A stretch of DNA of 41,611 bases from Thiomargarita sp. (GTDB lineage: Bacteria > Pseudomonadota > Gammaproteobacteria > Beggiatoales > Beggiatoaceae), in the NCBI GenBank assembly GCA_020721005.1, contig DYNP01000010.1, forward strand, positions 1 to 41,611, in the 5' to 3' direction. The notes under the pieces were generated by a model. That model ran no database searches. It was not told where the DNA came from and saw only the letters and a list, made by a program, of their open reading frames with translations. This document shows, in pieces, positions 18,628 through 26,398 of the stretch. Positions within the stretch are counted from its first letter, which is position 1; each line of letters opens with the position of its first letter. Made by a program: the position numbers and the translations under genes.

Positions 18628-20102
18628 TTCTCCTTGGGAATGCTTGGGGCTGGCAGGTGTAGGGTAAATCGAGTGCCGGTTTGATGGGGTTGTTTTGAAT
18701 TGATGTTCTCGACTTGAATGTAGCCTTTGTGGGCGGTGATGATTTCATGGACAATCGAAAGTCCCAAGCCATTTCCATGCCCAATTGGTTTGGTGGTGAA
18801 AAAGGGATCGAAGATTTTTGGCAATACCGCATCCTCTATGCCTGCCCCATCGTCTTGAATAATCAGTTGAATCCAGGGATGAGCCTGAGTGATGGGTTGG
18901 GGCAGTGAGCTCATGGAAAAAGTGCTTGTAGAGTCAATTTCTTTGGCGATTAATTCAAGATGACCTTGTTCCCCCATTGCTTCCACTGCATTTTTTAACA
19001 GGTTGAGCAGGGCTTGTTGCATGCGTTGTTTGTCAGCATAAATCAAGAGGGTTTCGGAAATTTGCAGTTGAATGGAGATGCCAGTTGGCAGTTGTCCGCG
19101 CAGAAATCGTAAGGTATCTTGTATCAGTTGCAACAGAGGTAAAATTTCTTGTTTAAATTCACGATCTTTGGCAAATTCCAATAGGGAACGAACTACCAAA
19201 CGAGTGCGTTCAGTTTGTTCCTCAATTTGAGTCAATAATTCCTGTTGCCATTGTAATTCCGCCATGCCCAATTCTTCTTGTAAAATTTGGCAGGAGGAGG
19301 AAATGTTGGATAAAGGGTTGTTTAATTCGTGGGCGACTCCAGCGAGCAGTGTGCCAAGGGCAGCCAATTTGTCGGTGCGGTGTAGGTGTTGTTGTCGAGT
19401 TTCTAATTGCGCCAGCATTTGATTAAAAGCTGCGGTCAAGGCAATAATTTCTTGTTCCTGACTGTCTAAGGGCAAGGTGGTCAGTTGTCCACCCGCAATG
19501 GCAGTCATGCGTTGTTGAAGTTGACGCAAGGGTTGTATGACGCTGCGAGTTAGCCAGCGACTGAGTCCCAATCCCGCCAGTAACAGGGTTAATAGGGTGA
19601 TAAGTAACCAATGTTTTGAATTGCTGATTGATTGTTGTAGGTCAAGTCGTTCCACAGTGGACAATCTTTCGGCTCGTTGTACAATGAGTTTGCCCAGTTT
19701 ACGAATTTCTTCTTCTTGTTGAAAATCTCTATGATTTTGAGTGGGTTGAAAGTGACTATAACTTTGCAGTCGTTGTTGATAGAGGGTTAAAGTTTGTCGA
19801 AGTAACTTGGTCTCTGCAAGGTCTAAAAATACGGGTTGTGCAAGTAATTCTCTGGCTTGTTTTAAATAGGTGAGGGCTTCAGTTAGGTCATCTAGCTCGT
19901 TGTAAAGAAAGTAATTTTTTTCAAATCGACGCAATTCGAGAATGGCATCAAAGAAGTGGCTGGCCTTGTCCCAAATGATTATTTGTTGATCCAGGCGATG
20001 TAATTCCCAAACGGTTGTCAGTGAGATGAGAGTGACCAATAGGCCAATGATCAGGTAACTGAGTAGAATTTTTTGAGTGATGCTGGGATGCCAAGTGATC
20101 AT
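18624..20102 (-). CDS. Membrane sensor histidine kinase
   Basis: 492 residues. TM1 at about 12-31, a periplasmic helical sensor region about 32-163 rich in Leu and Gln (looks like a four-helix bundle), TM2 at about 165-182, HAMP about 183-235, an H-box with His258 in GVAHELNNPLSNI, and an ATPase domain with N box LLNLLKNAVEAMG, G1 DDGAGI, F-box FDPFFTTK and G2 GNGLGL. The H-box and FFTTK spelling are those of NtrB/AtoS-type kinases that partner sigma-54 regulators, agreeing with the next gene. The signal is unknown. The ATG is followed 4 bp overlapping by the regulator. The promoter region is shared with the divergent exporter operon. Confidence 0.9.
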   Translation of the reverse strand: MITWHPSITQKILLSYLIIGLLVTLISLTTVWELHRLDQQIIIWDKASHFFDAILELRRFEKNYFLYNELDDLTEALTYLKQARELLAQPVFLDLAETKLLRQTLTLYQQRLQSYSHFQPTQNHRDFQQEEEIRKLGKLIVQRAERLSTVERLDLQQSISNSKHWLLITLLTLLLAGLGLSRWLTRSVIQPLRQLQQRMTAIAGGQLTTLPLDSQEQEIIALTAAFNQMLAQLETRQQHLHRTDKLAALGTLLAGVAHELNNPLSNISSSCQILQEELGMAELQWQQELLTQIEEQTERTRLVVRSLLEFAKDREFKQEILPLLQLIQDTLRFLRGQLPTGISIQLQISETLLIYADKQRMQQALLNLLKNAVEAMGEQGHLELIAKEIDSTSTFSMSSLPQPITQAHPWIQLIIQDDGAGIEDAVLPKIFDPFFTTKPIGHGNGLGLSIVHEIITAHKGYIQVENINSKQPHQTGTRFTLHLPAPSIPKEK

Positions 20103-20140
20103 GTGTTCTGATTCAAAGTACGTTCATCAGGTAAAATAGC

Positions 20141-20157
20141 TGTTGCAAAATGCAACA
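20141..20157. promoter_or_regulatory. Palindromic operator candidate between two-component and exporter operons
   Basis: TGTTGCA-AAA-TGCAACA is a perfect 7-bp inverted repeat with a 3-bp centre. A third half-site, AGCAACA at 20172-20178, is spaced exactly 21 bp (two helical turns) from TGCAACA at 20151. This spacing is typical of enhancer-type sites for multimeric activators. The 286-bp spacer shows no convincing GG-N10-GC sigma-54 promoter. Confidence 0.5.
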
Positions 20158-20388
20158 TGGTATGGATAAAAAGCAACAGGGTTGTTTAATTTTAATTAAA
20201 TCAAGAGGATATGGGATCTTTTGGTCCAGAATTATTGAATTGGGTTACAAATTGTTACGGTCAGTTTGGCAGTTATTTTCAGAAAATAGTTTATAAATCA
20301 ATCAGATAAGAACTGGCATGAAATCTGATAGAAAGGTGAAGTTCAACCGAGTTTAATTGTATCATTTTTTGTTCAAGGAAACTATACC

Positions 20389-20835
20389 ATGAGAAACTTT
20401 TCGCAAAGTTTGGAAACGTGGTTTAATGCCATCACTTTTGCCGAAGCAGGTGAATTTGACATTGCTAGAGATTTTCTAAAAGGGGAATCTCATATGTTGT
20501 TGGTGTTGCCTGATGGTAATTTTCAGGAAAACACTTTGGATCATGCCTTGAATTTATGTTCCCGTTGTGGTGTTGCCAATCTGGATATCTTTTATGCTCC
20601 CTTAGCAGAAGCTCATTTGCACAGCGTGTTGCAAACCCATCATAACAGTCCCATCCGTTGGCACATGTTGGCTGTGCAGGGAGATTTGAGTAAAGCAGTG
20701 TTGGATTATACGCGTCAAACTCCGGCTATTGCCTTTGTGATGTTAGGGGCCATGCTGGACAATTTGGCCACTTTAGCTCCCCCTTGGCGACATCTGCCTT
20801 GTCCGTTGGTCATTATGACTCCTCAGGTAACTTAA
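20389..20835 (+). CDS. Small soluble protein, distantly Usp-like, of exporter operon
   Basis: 148 residues, no signal peptide and no membrane segment. I do not recognise a named family. The alternating strands and helices (MLLVLPDG near 36-43, a long helix, LDIFYAP, HMLAVQGD, AIAFVMLGAMLD, CPLVIM near the end) follow the rhythm of a universal-stress-protein fold, but the ATP motif G-2x-G-9x-G(S/T) is absent. An AAGGAAA Shine-Dalgarno stands 8 bp before the ATG. It is followed after 22 bp by a two-TM protein and then by an exporter carrying two true Usp domains, so a regulatory or adaptor role in that exporter is plausible. Function is inferred only from position. Confidence 0.7.
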   Translation: MRNFSQSLETWFNAITFAEAGEFDIARDFLKGESHMLLVLPDGNFQENTLDHALNLCSRCGVANLDIFYAPLAEAHLHSVLQTHHNSPIRWHMLAVQGDLSKAVLDYTRQTPAIAFVMLGAMLDNLATLAPPWRHLPCPLVIMTPQVT

Positions 20836-20857
20836 CTTTTGGTGAAGAAAAAATTTT

Positions 20858-21100
20858 ATGTCAAAGTCAGCAACTCGTGCACAAACAGCAATTTACACTG
20901 GGTTATTGGGTCTTATCAGTGGTTCACTGTATTTTGCCTTATATTGGTTTGAAGAAATCATTTTAGACTGGTCTAAACAGGGAGGCTGGTATTTTTTGGT
21001 GCCTATTGCCATTGCCTTCACCTTTTCCTTGGTGCACGGCAGTTTCACCGGTCATTTTTGGGACTTATTGGGTGTAAAAGCCAAATCAGCTAAATCTTAA
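20858..21100 (+). CDS. Small two-TM membrane protein of exporter operon
   Basis: 80 residues: TM1 at about 9-30 (AIYTGLLGLISGSLYFALYW) and TM2 at about 44-63 (WYFLVPIAIAFTFSLVHG), then a short basic tail ending KAKSAKS. No family name is recognised. It sits 22 bp after the small Usp-like gene and 18 bp before the TauE/SafE-Usp gene, so the three appear to be one transcript. Likely an accessory membrane subunit. Confidence 0.75.
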   Translation: MSKSATRAQTAIYTGLLGLISGSLYFALYWFEEIILDWSKQGGWYFLVPIAIAFTFSLVHGSFTGHFWDLLGVKAKSAKS

Positions 21101-21118
21101 ACGGTAGGGATACTTTGA

Positions 21119-23041
21119 ATGGAAATTAATTTTATTGATTTGGGACTGGCGAATGTCCTGTTTTTATTTGTTGTGGGGTTTGTGGGAGGATTGGTCAGTG
21201 GATTTATCGGCTCAGGCGGCGCTTTTGTTTTAACGCCTGCAATGATGAATATGGGAGTCCCGGCGATCATGGCGGTGGCTAGCAATATCTGCCATAAGTT
21301 TCCCAAAGCTTTAGTTGGGGCTACTAAACGGGCTAAATATGGGCAAGTTGATGTAAAACTGGGCATTGTAATGGGCATTTCTGCGGAAGCTGGAGTGTTG
21401 ATTGGGGCTCATTTACAGGAACACATTACAGCCACTTTTGGGAAAGCCGGGTCAAATCTGTATGTTTCAGCAGTATTCGTTGTGGTGCTGGCAATTGTGG
21501 GCTCTTATGTTTTGCGAGATGCTTGGAAAATGTATCGCTCCAGCAATCCTGACAAAGAAGAAATTGGCGCCATGGCACGCTGGATTCACTCAATTCGGAT
21601 TCCAGGCACCATGATGTATTTTAAGAGCATAGATCGGGAAATTTCGGTATTATTCACCATTCCCTTAGGATTTGCTACGGGCATGTTGGCAGCCACAATC
21701 GCGGTGGGGGGATTTATTGGAGTCCCAGCCATGATTTATTTGTTAGGCGTGCCCAGTTTGATGGCTTCGGCTACAGAATTGGTCATTGCTTTTGTAATGG
21801 GTTTGGGCGGTACCATCAAATATGCTTGGGGTGGATTTGTAGATATTCGTTTGGCCATGATTATTTTAGCGGGTTCCTTATTTGGGATTCAATTGGGGGC
21901 AATCGGTACCACTTATGTTAAACCATACCTAGTAAAAGTAGTAATGGGGGTACTGATGATACTGGTCCTGTTCAGTAGAGGAGTTGCCATTCCCGTTTAT
22001 CTTTCGGAACTGAATATGGGACCAATCCTGGATCCAGGTACGGCTAGTTTATTGAAAGACAGCAGTTTTGTCATGTTGATCTTGGCATTAGCAGTGGGCG
22101 CGGTGATTGTTTTATACGGTTTATGGAGTGGGTATCGCCGCCACGCTCAGGAACAGGCGGCTGAAGCCAAAAAAGATATGGGAATGGATTTGGCGGCAGC
22201 TCACTTATCCCCCATGGGACGATTTGAACGCTTGCTGTTGGTCAGTGATGGCTCTGAATTCAGTCAAGGAGCAGTGAGAGAAGGTATTCATTTGGCTCAA
22301 GTTTGTCAAGGTCGTCTATATGCCCTATCAGTGGTTGGGAATGAGATGGAGAATGAGGCATTGGCAGTCCCTGTTTTAGAAAGAGAACGACAACAGGCTT
22401 TGGAGCATTTACGACAAGTTGAAAATCATGCTCGGCAGGCTGGAGTGACTTGTGAGATGACCTTGCGTTCCGGAATGTCAGTGTATGAGGAGATTTTGGC
22501 GGAAGCTGAGAATCATAGCATTGATTTGGTGGTGATGGGTCGGCGGGGAAGAAGTGGTTTAACTCAATGGTTGCTGGGCAGCACCACTGCTAAGATGTTG
22601 GGTCAGGCTCATAACAGTTTATTGGTTGTGCCCAAGGCTGCTCCCATGGCTGGAAAACGGTTATTGGTGGCGGTGGATGGGTCGCGATATGGAGATGCAG
22701 CAGCGACTGTGGCTTCTCATTTGCTGAAATGTTGGCAGGGAGCTTCTTTAACTCTATTAGCGGTTGTGGTAGAAGAAGGTCCCAAACCTCATTCTGAGAT
22801 GGAGCAATCTGTGCAACAGATGGCTAAATTATTGAATGAGCAGGGAATTTCAGCCAAGACCCAAGTGGTGCGTGGAGACAATCCAGCAGTCAGCATTGTG
22901 GCCACTGCCAAAAGTAATCAAGTGGATTTGATCATTATGGGCACGCACGGGCGAACTGGCTTGGAGAAATGGTTGATGGGAAGTGTGGCGGAACGAGTCA
23001 TTCATTTGTCTGAATGTGCAGTGCTGGTGGTGAAATTCTAA
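21119..23041 (+). CDS. TauE/SafE-family anion exporter fused to two universal-stress (Usp) domains
   Basis: 640 residues. The N-terminal part (about 10-340) is a TauE/SafE permease with roughly eight hydrophobic segments and the family signature GLVSGFIGSGGAFVLTP (24-40) plus its internal repeat GFATGMLAATIAVGGFIGVP. Family members move sulfite, sulfoacetate or other sulfur anions. The cytoplasmic part holds two Usp domains, about 369-505 and 513-639, each with a complete ATP motif G-2x-G-9x-G-S: Gly474/Gly477/Gly487 and Gly608/Gly611/Gly621. So the transporter may be regulated by ATP or adenylate binding. The ATG 21119 has AGGGA upstream. Last gene of the operon, ended by a hairpin terminator at 23128. 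In a sulfide oxidiser, sulfite or thiosulfate handling is the most reasonable role, but the substrate is unproven. Confidence 0.88.
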   Translation: MEINFIDLGLANVLFLFVVGFVGGLVSGFIGSGGAFVLTPAMMNMGVPAIMAVASNICHKFPKALVGATKRAKYGQVDVKLGIVMGISAEAGVLIGAHLQEHITATFGKAGSNLYVSAVFVVVLAIVGSYVLRDAWKMYRSSNPDKEEIGAMARWIHSIRIPGTMMYFKSIDREISVLFTIPLGFATGMLAATIAVGGFIGVPAMIYLLGVPSLMASATELVIAFVMGLGGTIKYAWGGFVDIRLAMIILAGSLFGIQLGAIGTTYVKPYLVKVVMGVLMILVLFSRGVAIPVYLSELNMGPILDPGTASLLKDSSFVMLILALAVGAVIVLYGLWSGYRRHAQEQAAEAKKDMGMDLAAAHLSPMGRFERLLLVSDGSEFSQGAVREGIHLAQVCQGRLYALSVVGNEMENEALAVPVLERERQQALEHLRQVENHARQAGVTCEMTLRSGMSVYEEILAEAENHSIDLVVMGRRGRSGLTQWLLGSTTAKMLGQAHNSLLVVPKAAPMAGKRLLVAVDGSRYGDAAATVASHLLKCWQGASLTLLAVVVEEGPKPHSEMEQSVQQMAKLLNEQGISAKTQVVRGDNPAVSIVATAKSNQVDLIIMGTHGRTGLEKWLMGSVAERVIHLSECAVLVVKF

Positions 23042-23127
23042 TGTAAGTTTTTGAGTATAAAGAGTTTATGTAAAAAAATAAATCCTAGTCTTATCCGTTT
23101 GATTTATCCTTGTAGAAGCAATTTGAG

Positions 23128-23163
23128 CCTGTCAGGTCGTTGAGATCTGCCAGGTTTTTTTTT
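23128..23163 (+). terminator. Rho-independent terminator of the exporter operon
   Basis: CCTGTCAG at 23128-23135 pairs with CTGCCAGG at 23147-23154 (one mismatch), followed directly by nine T residues at 23155-23163. It lies 87 bp after the stop codon. Confidence 0.8.
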
Positions 23164-23181
23164 CAAAAAATAAAGGGGACG

Positions 23182-23603
23182 TTACCCTTTTTTAGGTCGC
23201 CCTTCTGCTTTCTCAATCATACCTGCTCGCACAGGATTACGCTCCACATAGCGCACACAATGCCACAAATAAGCCTCATTCAACACACTGGAAAAAAAAC
23301 GCCCTGCCAAAGATGCCCCGACCAGCCCTGTTGTCGATTGATATATTGGGCATAACGCATGTGCAAAGGTTTTAACGCACATTGCAAGCTATCCACTTGA
23401 ATAGGAATGACGACGAGATGGATATGGTTACTCATCAGACAATAAGCCAGCACTCTAACCTGATGCTGCTGGCAATAGTCTTTGAGCTACGCAAGATATT
23501 GATAGCGGTCATCATCTGTAAAAAACACATTTTCATGACGATTACCACGTTGCGTAATGTGGTGAGGTAAATCTGGAAATACAATTTGAGCGAGTCTTGG
23601 CAT
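23182..23603 (-). pseudogene. RAYT/Y1 REP-associated transposase, decayed copy 1
   Basis: Translation from ATG 23603 gives MPRLAQIVFPDLPHHITQRG, typical of TnpA_REP proteins, and later YCLMSNHIHLVVIP with the HUH metal motif HIH. The frame is broken by TAG at 23489-23487, and then needs a -1 shift at a run of eight T (A8 on the plus strand, 23292-23299) to continue as FFSSVLNEAYLW and RYVERNPVRAGMIEKAEG. The C-terminal third is deleted. The end fuses into the shared 3' tail (GGGCGACCTAAAAAAGGGTA). Short inverted sequences AAAGGGGACG at 23171 and CGTCCCCTTT at 23640 mark its ends. Dead as it stands. Confidence 0.85.
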
Positions 23604-23686
23604 AAGAATATCTTAGCAAAGATGCTCAGAAAAGAGTAGCGTCCCCTTTACCCTTTATTTCTTAATTTTTCCCTTTATTCTACTTT

Positions 23687-23767
23687 AAGGTGTTGCACAC
23701 AAGGTCAGGAAATGGTATCGTGAGCCTCTCGTTTTTCACACCCTAAAAAAGGTATTGCACACAAGGT
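23687..23767. repeat. Pair of 19-bp direct repeats before the esterase gene
   Basis: AAGGTGTTGCACACAAGGT (23687-23705) and AAGGTATTGCACACAAGGT (23749-23767) differ at one base and lie 62 bp apart. The second ends 8 bp before the ATG of the esterase gene. They could be regulator sites or insertion scars. Confidence 0.6.
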
Positions 23768-23775
23768 ATCACACT

Positions 23776-25695
23776 ATGAAAAAGAAAAAGATGAACATTA
23801 TGAGTACCCGTTTACTTCTAGCCTTGGGCATATTCGTTGCCCTGAATACCGCCACTACCGCTGATGATCTCGGTATTGGCGTGAAGGTTGATAAGTTCCG
23901 CTACGTGTTGGGCCAGGATAATCTCGCTTTTACAGTATCCGAGTCCAATCAGGGTACTTCCACCCAGCAGATCGATGTGCATGTCGGTTTTATTTCTCCG
24001 GATGGTCAGGTTTACGAATTGCCCGACTGAAACACCGCTTTCCAGCCCTGGTTGCGGGGCCTTACCCTGCCCACCGGCTTCAATTACACGCGGCAAACCG
24101 TGATGAACATCCAGCCGACTACGCTGGGCATGATTCCCGGCAAATGGACGGCGGCAGCGGCTCTGACCGAGACGGGCACGATGAATATTCTGTCGCTCGC
24201 CACGCAAACCTTTACCGTGCTCGCGAGCACCGACGATCCGTTGCATTTCCCCGTAAATGACTATACCGAGGCCAGTAAGACCGTGACTACCACCTCTGGT
24301 GATGTGGCAGTCACTTACCGCCTGTATGAACACCTCACCTATGTCGCGCATCCGGTGGATGCCGATTATCAGAGCATGAATGTCAAAGTCCCGGTTCGCA
24401 TTAACGGTAAAGACGTGGATACCACAAACGTTCCCATTCTGTTCGCCACTTCCATCGGCGGCTATATGTCTTCGAGCAACGCGAGTTCAGGTAGAACCGG
24501 CACGCCCCCCGCTGGTAGCACCGACCTTCCGCCTGGAGTAGTACCGGGCACTTTGCCACCTGGCGTAGTGCCGGGCATGTTACCGGGCATGTCGAACCGC
24601 AACACGGATTTGGCACTGGCGGCGGGGTATGTGGTGGTGGAGCCTGGTGCACGCGGACGTGACAATCAAGCAGCGGACGGAACCTACTATGGCAAAGCCC
24701 CTGCGGCCATCGTCGATCTAAAAGCCGCCGTACGTTATCTCCGTTATAACGACGCGATTATGCCGGGCAATGCCAACTGGATCGTCTCGGCGGGCAGCAG
24801 CGCGGGCGGCGCGCTTTCCGCGCTCTTAGGTGCTTCCGGCAACAACCCGTTATACGACAGTTATCTCAAGGTGCTCGGTGCTGCTGAGGCGGACGATCGC
24901 ATCTTCGCCAGTGCCGACTTTTGCCCGATCACGGACTTAGAACACGCCGATATGTCTTACGAATGGGAATTCGGCGCAGTCGCGCGTAACGGCGCATTGG
25001 TGCTTCAGACGCTTTCCACGCAGATGGCGAGCGCTTTTCCCGCATACCTGGCCTCGCTGAACCTGCAAGGGCGCAATAATTTCGGCGCGATTACGGCGGA
25101 CAATTATCTTCAATATCTGGTGCAGACTTACCTGATCCCTTCTGCGAACAAATATCTGCTAGCCTTGACGGATGATGCACGCACGACTTACCTGACAGCG
25201 CATACCTGGATAAGCTGGTCTGGCAGCTCGGCCAGTTTCAGTGCCAGCGATTATCTCGCGTATGTAGGGAGAAAGAAGGGCCTGCCGGCGTTCGACGCTT
25301 TCGATCTTTCGGCGCCGGAAAACTCTTTATTCGGCAATAGCACGATCAATGCGCGCCATTTCACCAATTTCAGCTTGCGGCAAGTCAGCGGTGACACCAA
25401 TGCCGTGCTTGACAGCGATCTGCAAACTCTGGTGAATCTGATGAATCCCATGTACTTCATAGCCCAAGGATGCAGCGGTTGCGCGCCGCACTGGTGGATC
25501 CGCCATGGTAGCAAGGATACCGACACCGCGCTGACTGTCATCACGAATCTCGCCACCAGCCTGGAAAACCAGGGCAAAGATGTCAACACCCGGCTTTATT
25601 GGGATGCCGGGCACGGAGCAAATGAAGATCCGGAAGATTTCATCGCCTGGATTGCGCAGATTACGGGGTATCAGCCGGCTAGCACCTCTCCTTAA
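23776..25695 (+). pseudogene. Subtype-B tannase-like alpha/beta hydrolase, interrupted by one TGA
   Basis: Read through, this is one frame of 639 codons. It starts MKKKKMNIMSTRLLLALGIF with a signal peptide ending near ATTADD. It has a beta-rich N-terminal region and then an esterase part: GARGRDNQAADGTYYGKAPAA, the nucleophile elbow AGSSAGGALS, a charge-relay Asp in IRHGSKDTDTAL, and a His in DAGHGANEDP. This order matches tannase/feruloyl-esterase-like hydrolases of the Lactobacillus plantarum tannase type. Codon 85 (24028-24030) is TGA, where a residue such as Trp is expected (ELPD-stop-NTAFQPWL); everything after it stays in frame and well conserved. A Pro/Gly-rich insert (PPGVVPGTLPPGVVPG) lies before the core. 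Codons are clearly GC-richer than those of the flanking genes, suggesting transfer. The part from 24052 could still be expressed from an internal start, but would lack the export signal. Confidence 0.75.
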
Positions 25696-25840
25696 GCGCC
25701 AATGCCATTAGGTTAAGGAAAAAAGGGGGTAAGATACGAGAAAGAAAGTTCTAAAAATGGAGAGAAATAAGTAGTGAAAAATATCAAAGTATTAATGGAA
25801 GTGAATCGTGCTCATAAAGAGGACGATACCCTTTTTTAGG

Positions 25841-25856
25841 TCGCCCAATTGGGCGA
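25841..25856. repeat. REP-like perfect palindrome behind RAYT copy 2
   Basis: TCGCCCAATTGGGCGA is a perfect 16-bp palindrome immediately after the RAYT reading frame. Half of it (GGGCGACCT on the minus strand) is also present at the end of RAYT copy 1. It may be the cognate hairpin recognised by the transposase. Confidence 0.6.
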
Positions 25857-25860
25857 TAAC

Positions 25861-26224
25861 TTAACAGCTGCCCTGTCCTGTCAAAACCTCCAGTTTTTGC
25901 ACAAAACTATCTGAACCCCAAGGCAATTTTTTATTGATATTACACCTGAACATTTCTATGTGAGGAGGATTGTCTCCCTCTTGCAACCAAGCTGACCAAT
26001 CAGGAATATCTTGAAACATCTTCCAATTCACACAAATCACAATGTGCAACTGCACTTGACCAAGGATGGTCTTCTGCTTTCTCAACCATACCTGCTCTAC
26101 CTGCTCGCACAGGATTACGCTCCACATAGCGCACACCATGCGACAAATAAGCCTCATCCAACACTCTGGAAAAAAAACTCCCTGCCAAACATGCCCCGAC
26201 CAGCGCTATTGTCGAGAGTATCAT
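25861..26224 (-). pseudogene. RAYT/Y1 REP-associated transposase, 3' fragment (copy 2)
   Basis: Only the C-terminal half remains: WSGHVWQG, then after a -1 shift at eight T (A8 at 26170-26177 on the plus strand) SFFSRVLDEAYLSHGVRYVE, RNPVRAGRAGMVEKAED (with a small RAG duplication) and HPWSSAVAHCD. A further frameshift near 26000 leads to IPDWSAWLQEGDNPPHIEMF and the C-terminal FVQKLEVLTGQ. The N-terminal catalytic HUH half is missing. It is fused at about 26217 to an unrelated truncated gene. Same orientation as copy 1, 2.6 kb away. Confidence 0.8.
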
Positions 26225-26384
26225 CAATATCAGTGATAATCACTCCGTCAGTAACTGCCAGTTTGCGCCCAAAGGGAATCTCCATACCACTTTCCCGTAA
26301 ATGATAAGGGTAGGCGGGTTGCACCTTAACCATTGCCTCTTTGATCAAATTTAAATATTTGTCGACATGGCTGCTTGTGAACAT
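26217..26384 (-). pseudogene. Truncated unknown gene downstream of phoR
   Basis: Begins ATG at 26384 (MFTSSHVDKYLNLIKEAMVK), 14 bp after the phoR stop on the same strand, and runs for about 56 residues (ESGMEIPFGRKLAVTDGV and DIDDT are the last native parts) before it merges with the RAYT fragment. I do not recognise the family. It looks like the beginning of a third gene of the phoB-phoR operon cut off by the transposase insertion. Confidence 0.5.
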
Positions 26385-26398
26385 TTGCTTTGCTGATC

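Noticed and set aside
20300-20330. Sigma-54 promoter at the TGGCATGAAAT sequence
   Set aside because: The GG is not followed by GC after 10 bases (GA instead), so the -24/-12 rule is not met.
24028-24030. TGA as selenocysteine
   Set aside because: No SECIS-like hairpin is evident after it, homologous esterases are not selenoproteins, and the position suits Trp; decay or base error is simpler.
26011-26304. Plus-strand open frame of 97 residues
   Set aside because: It is antisense to the RAYT fragment and has no coding signature.
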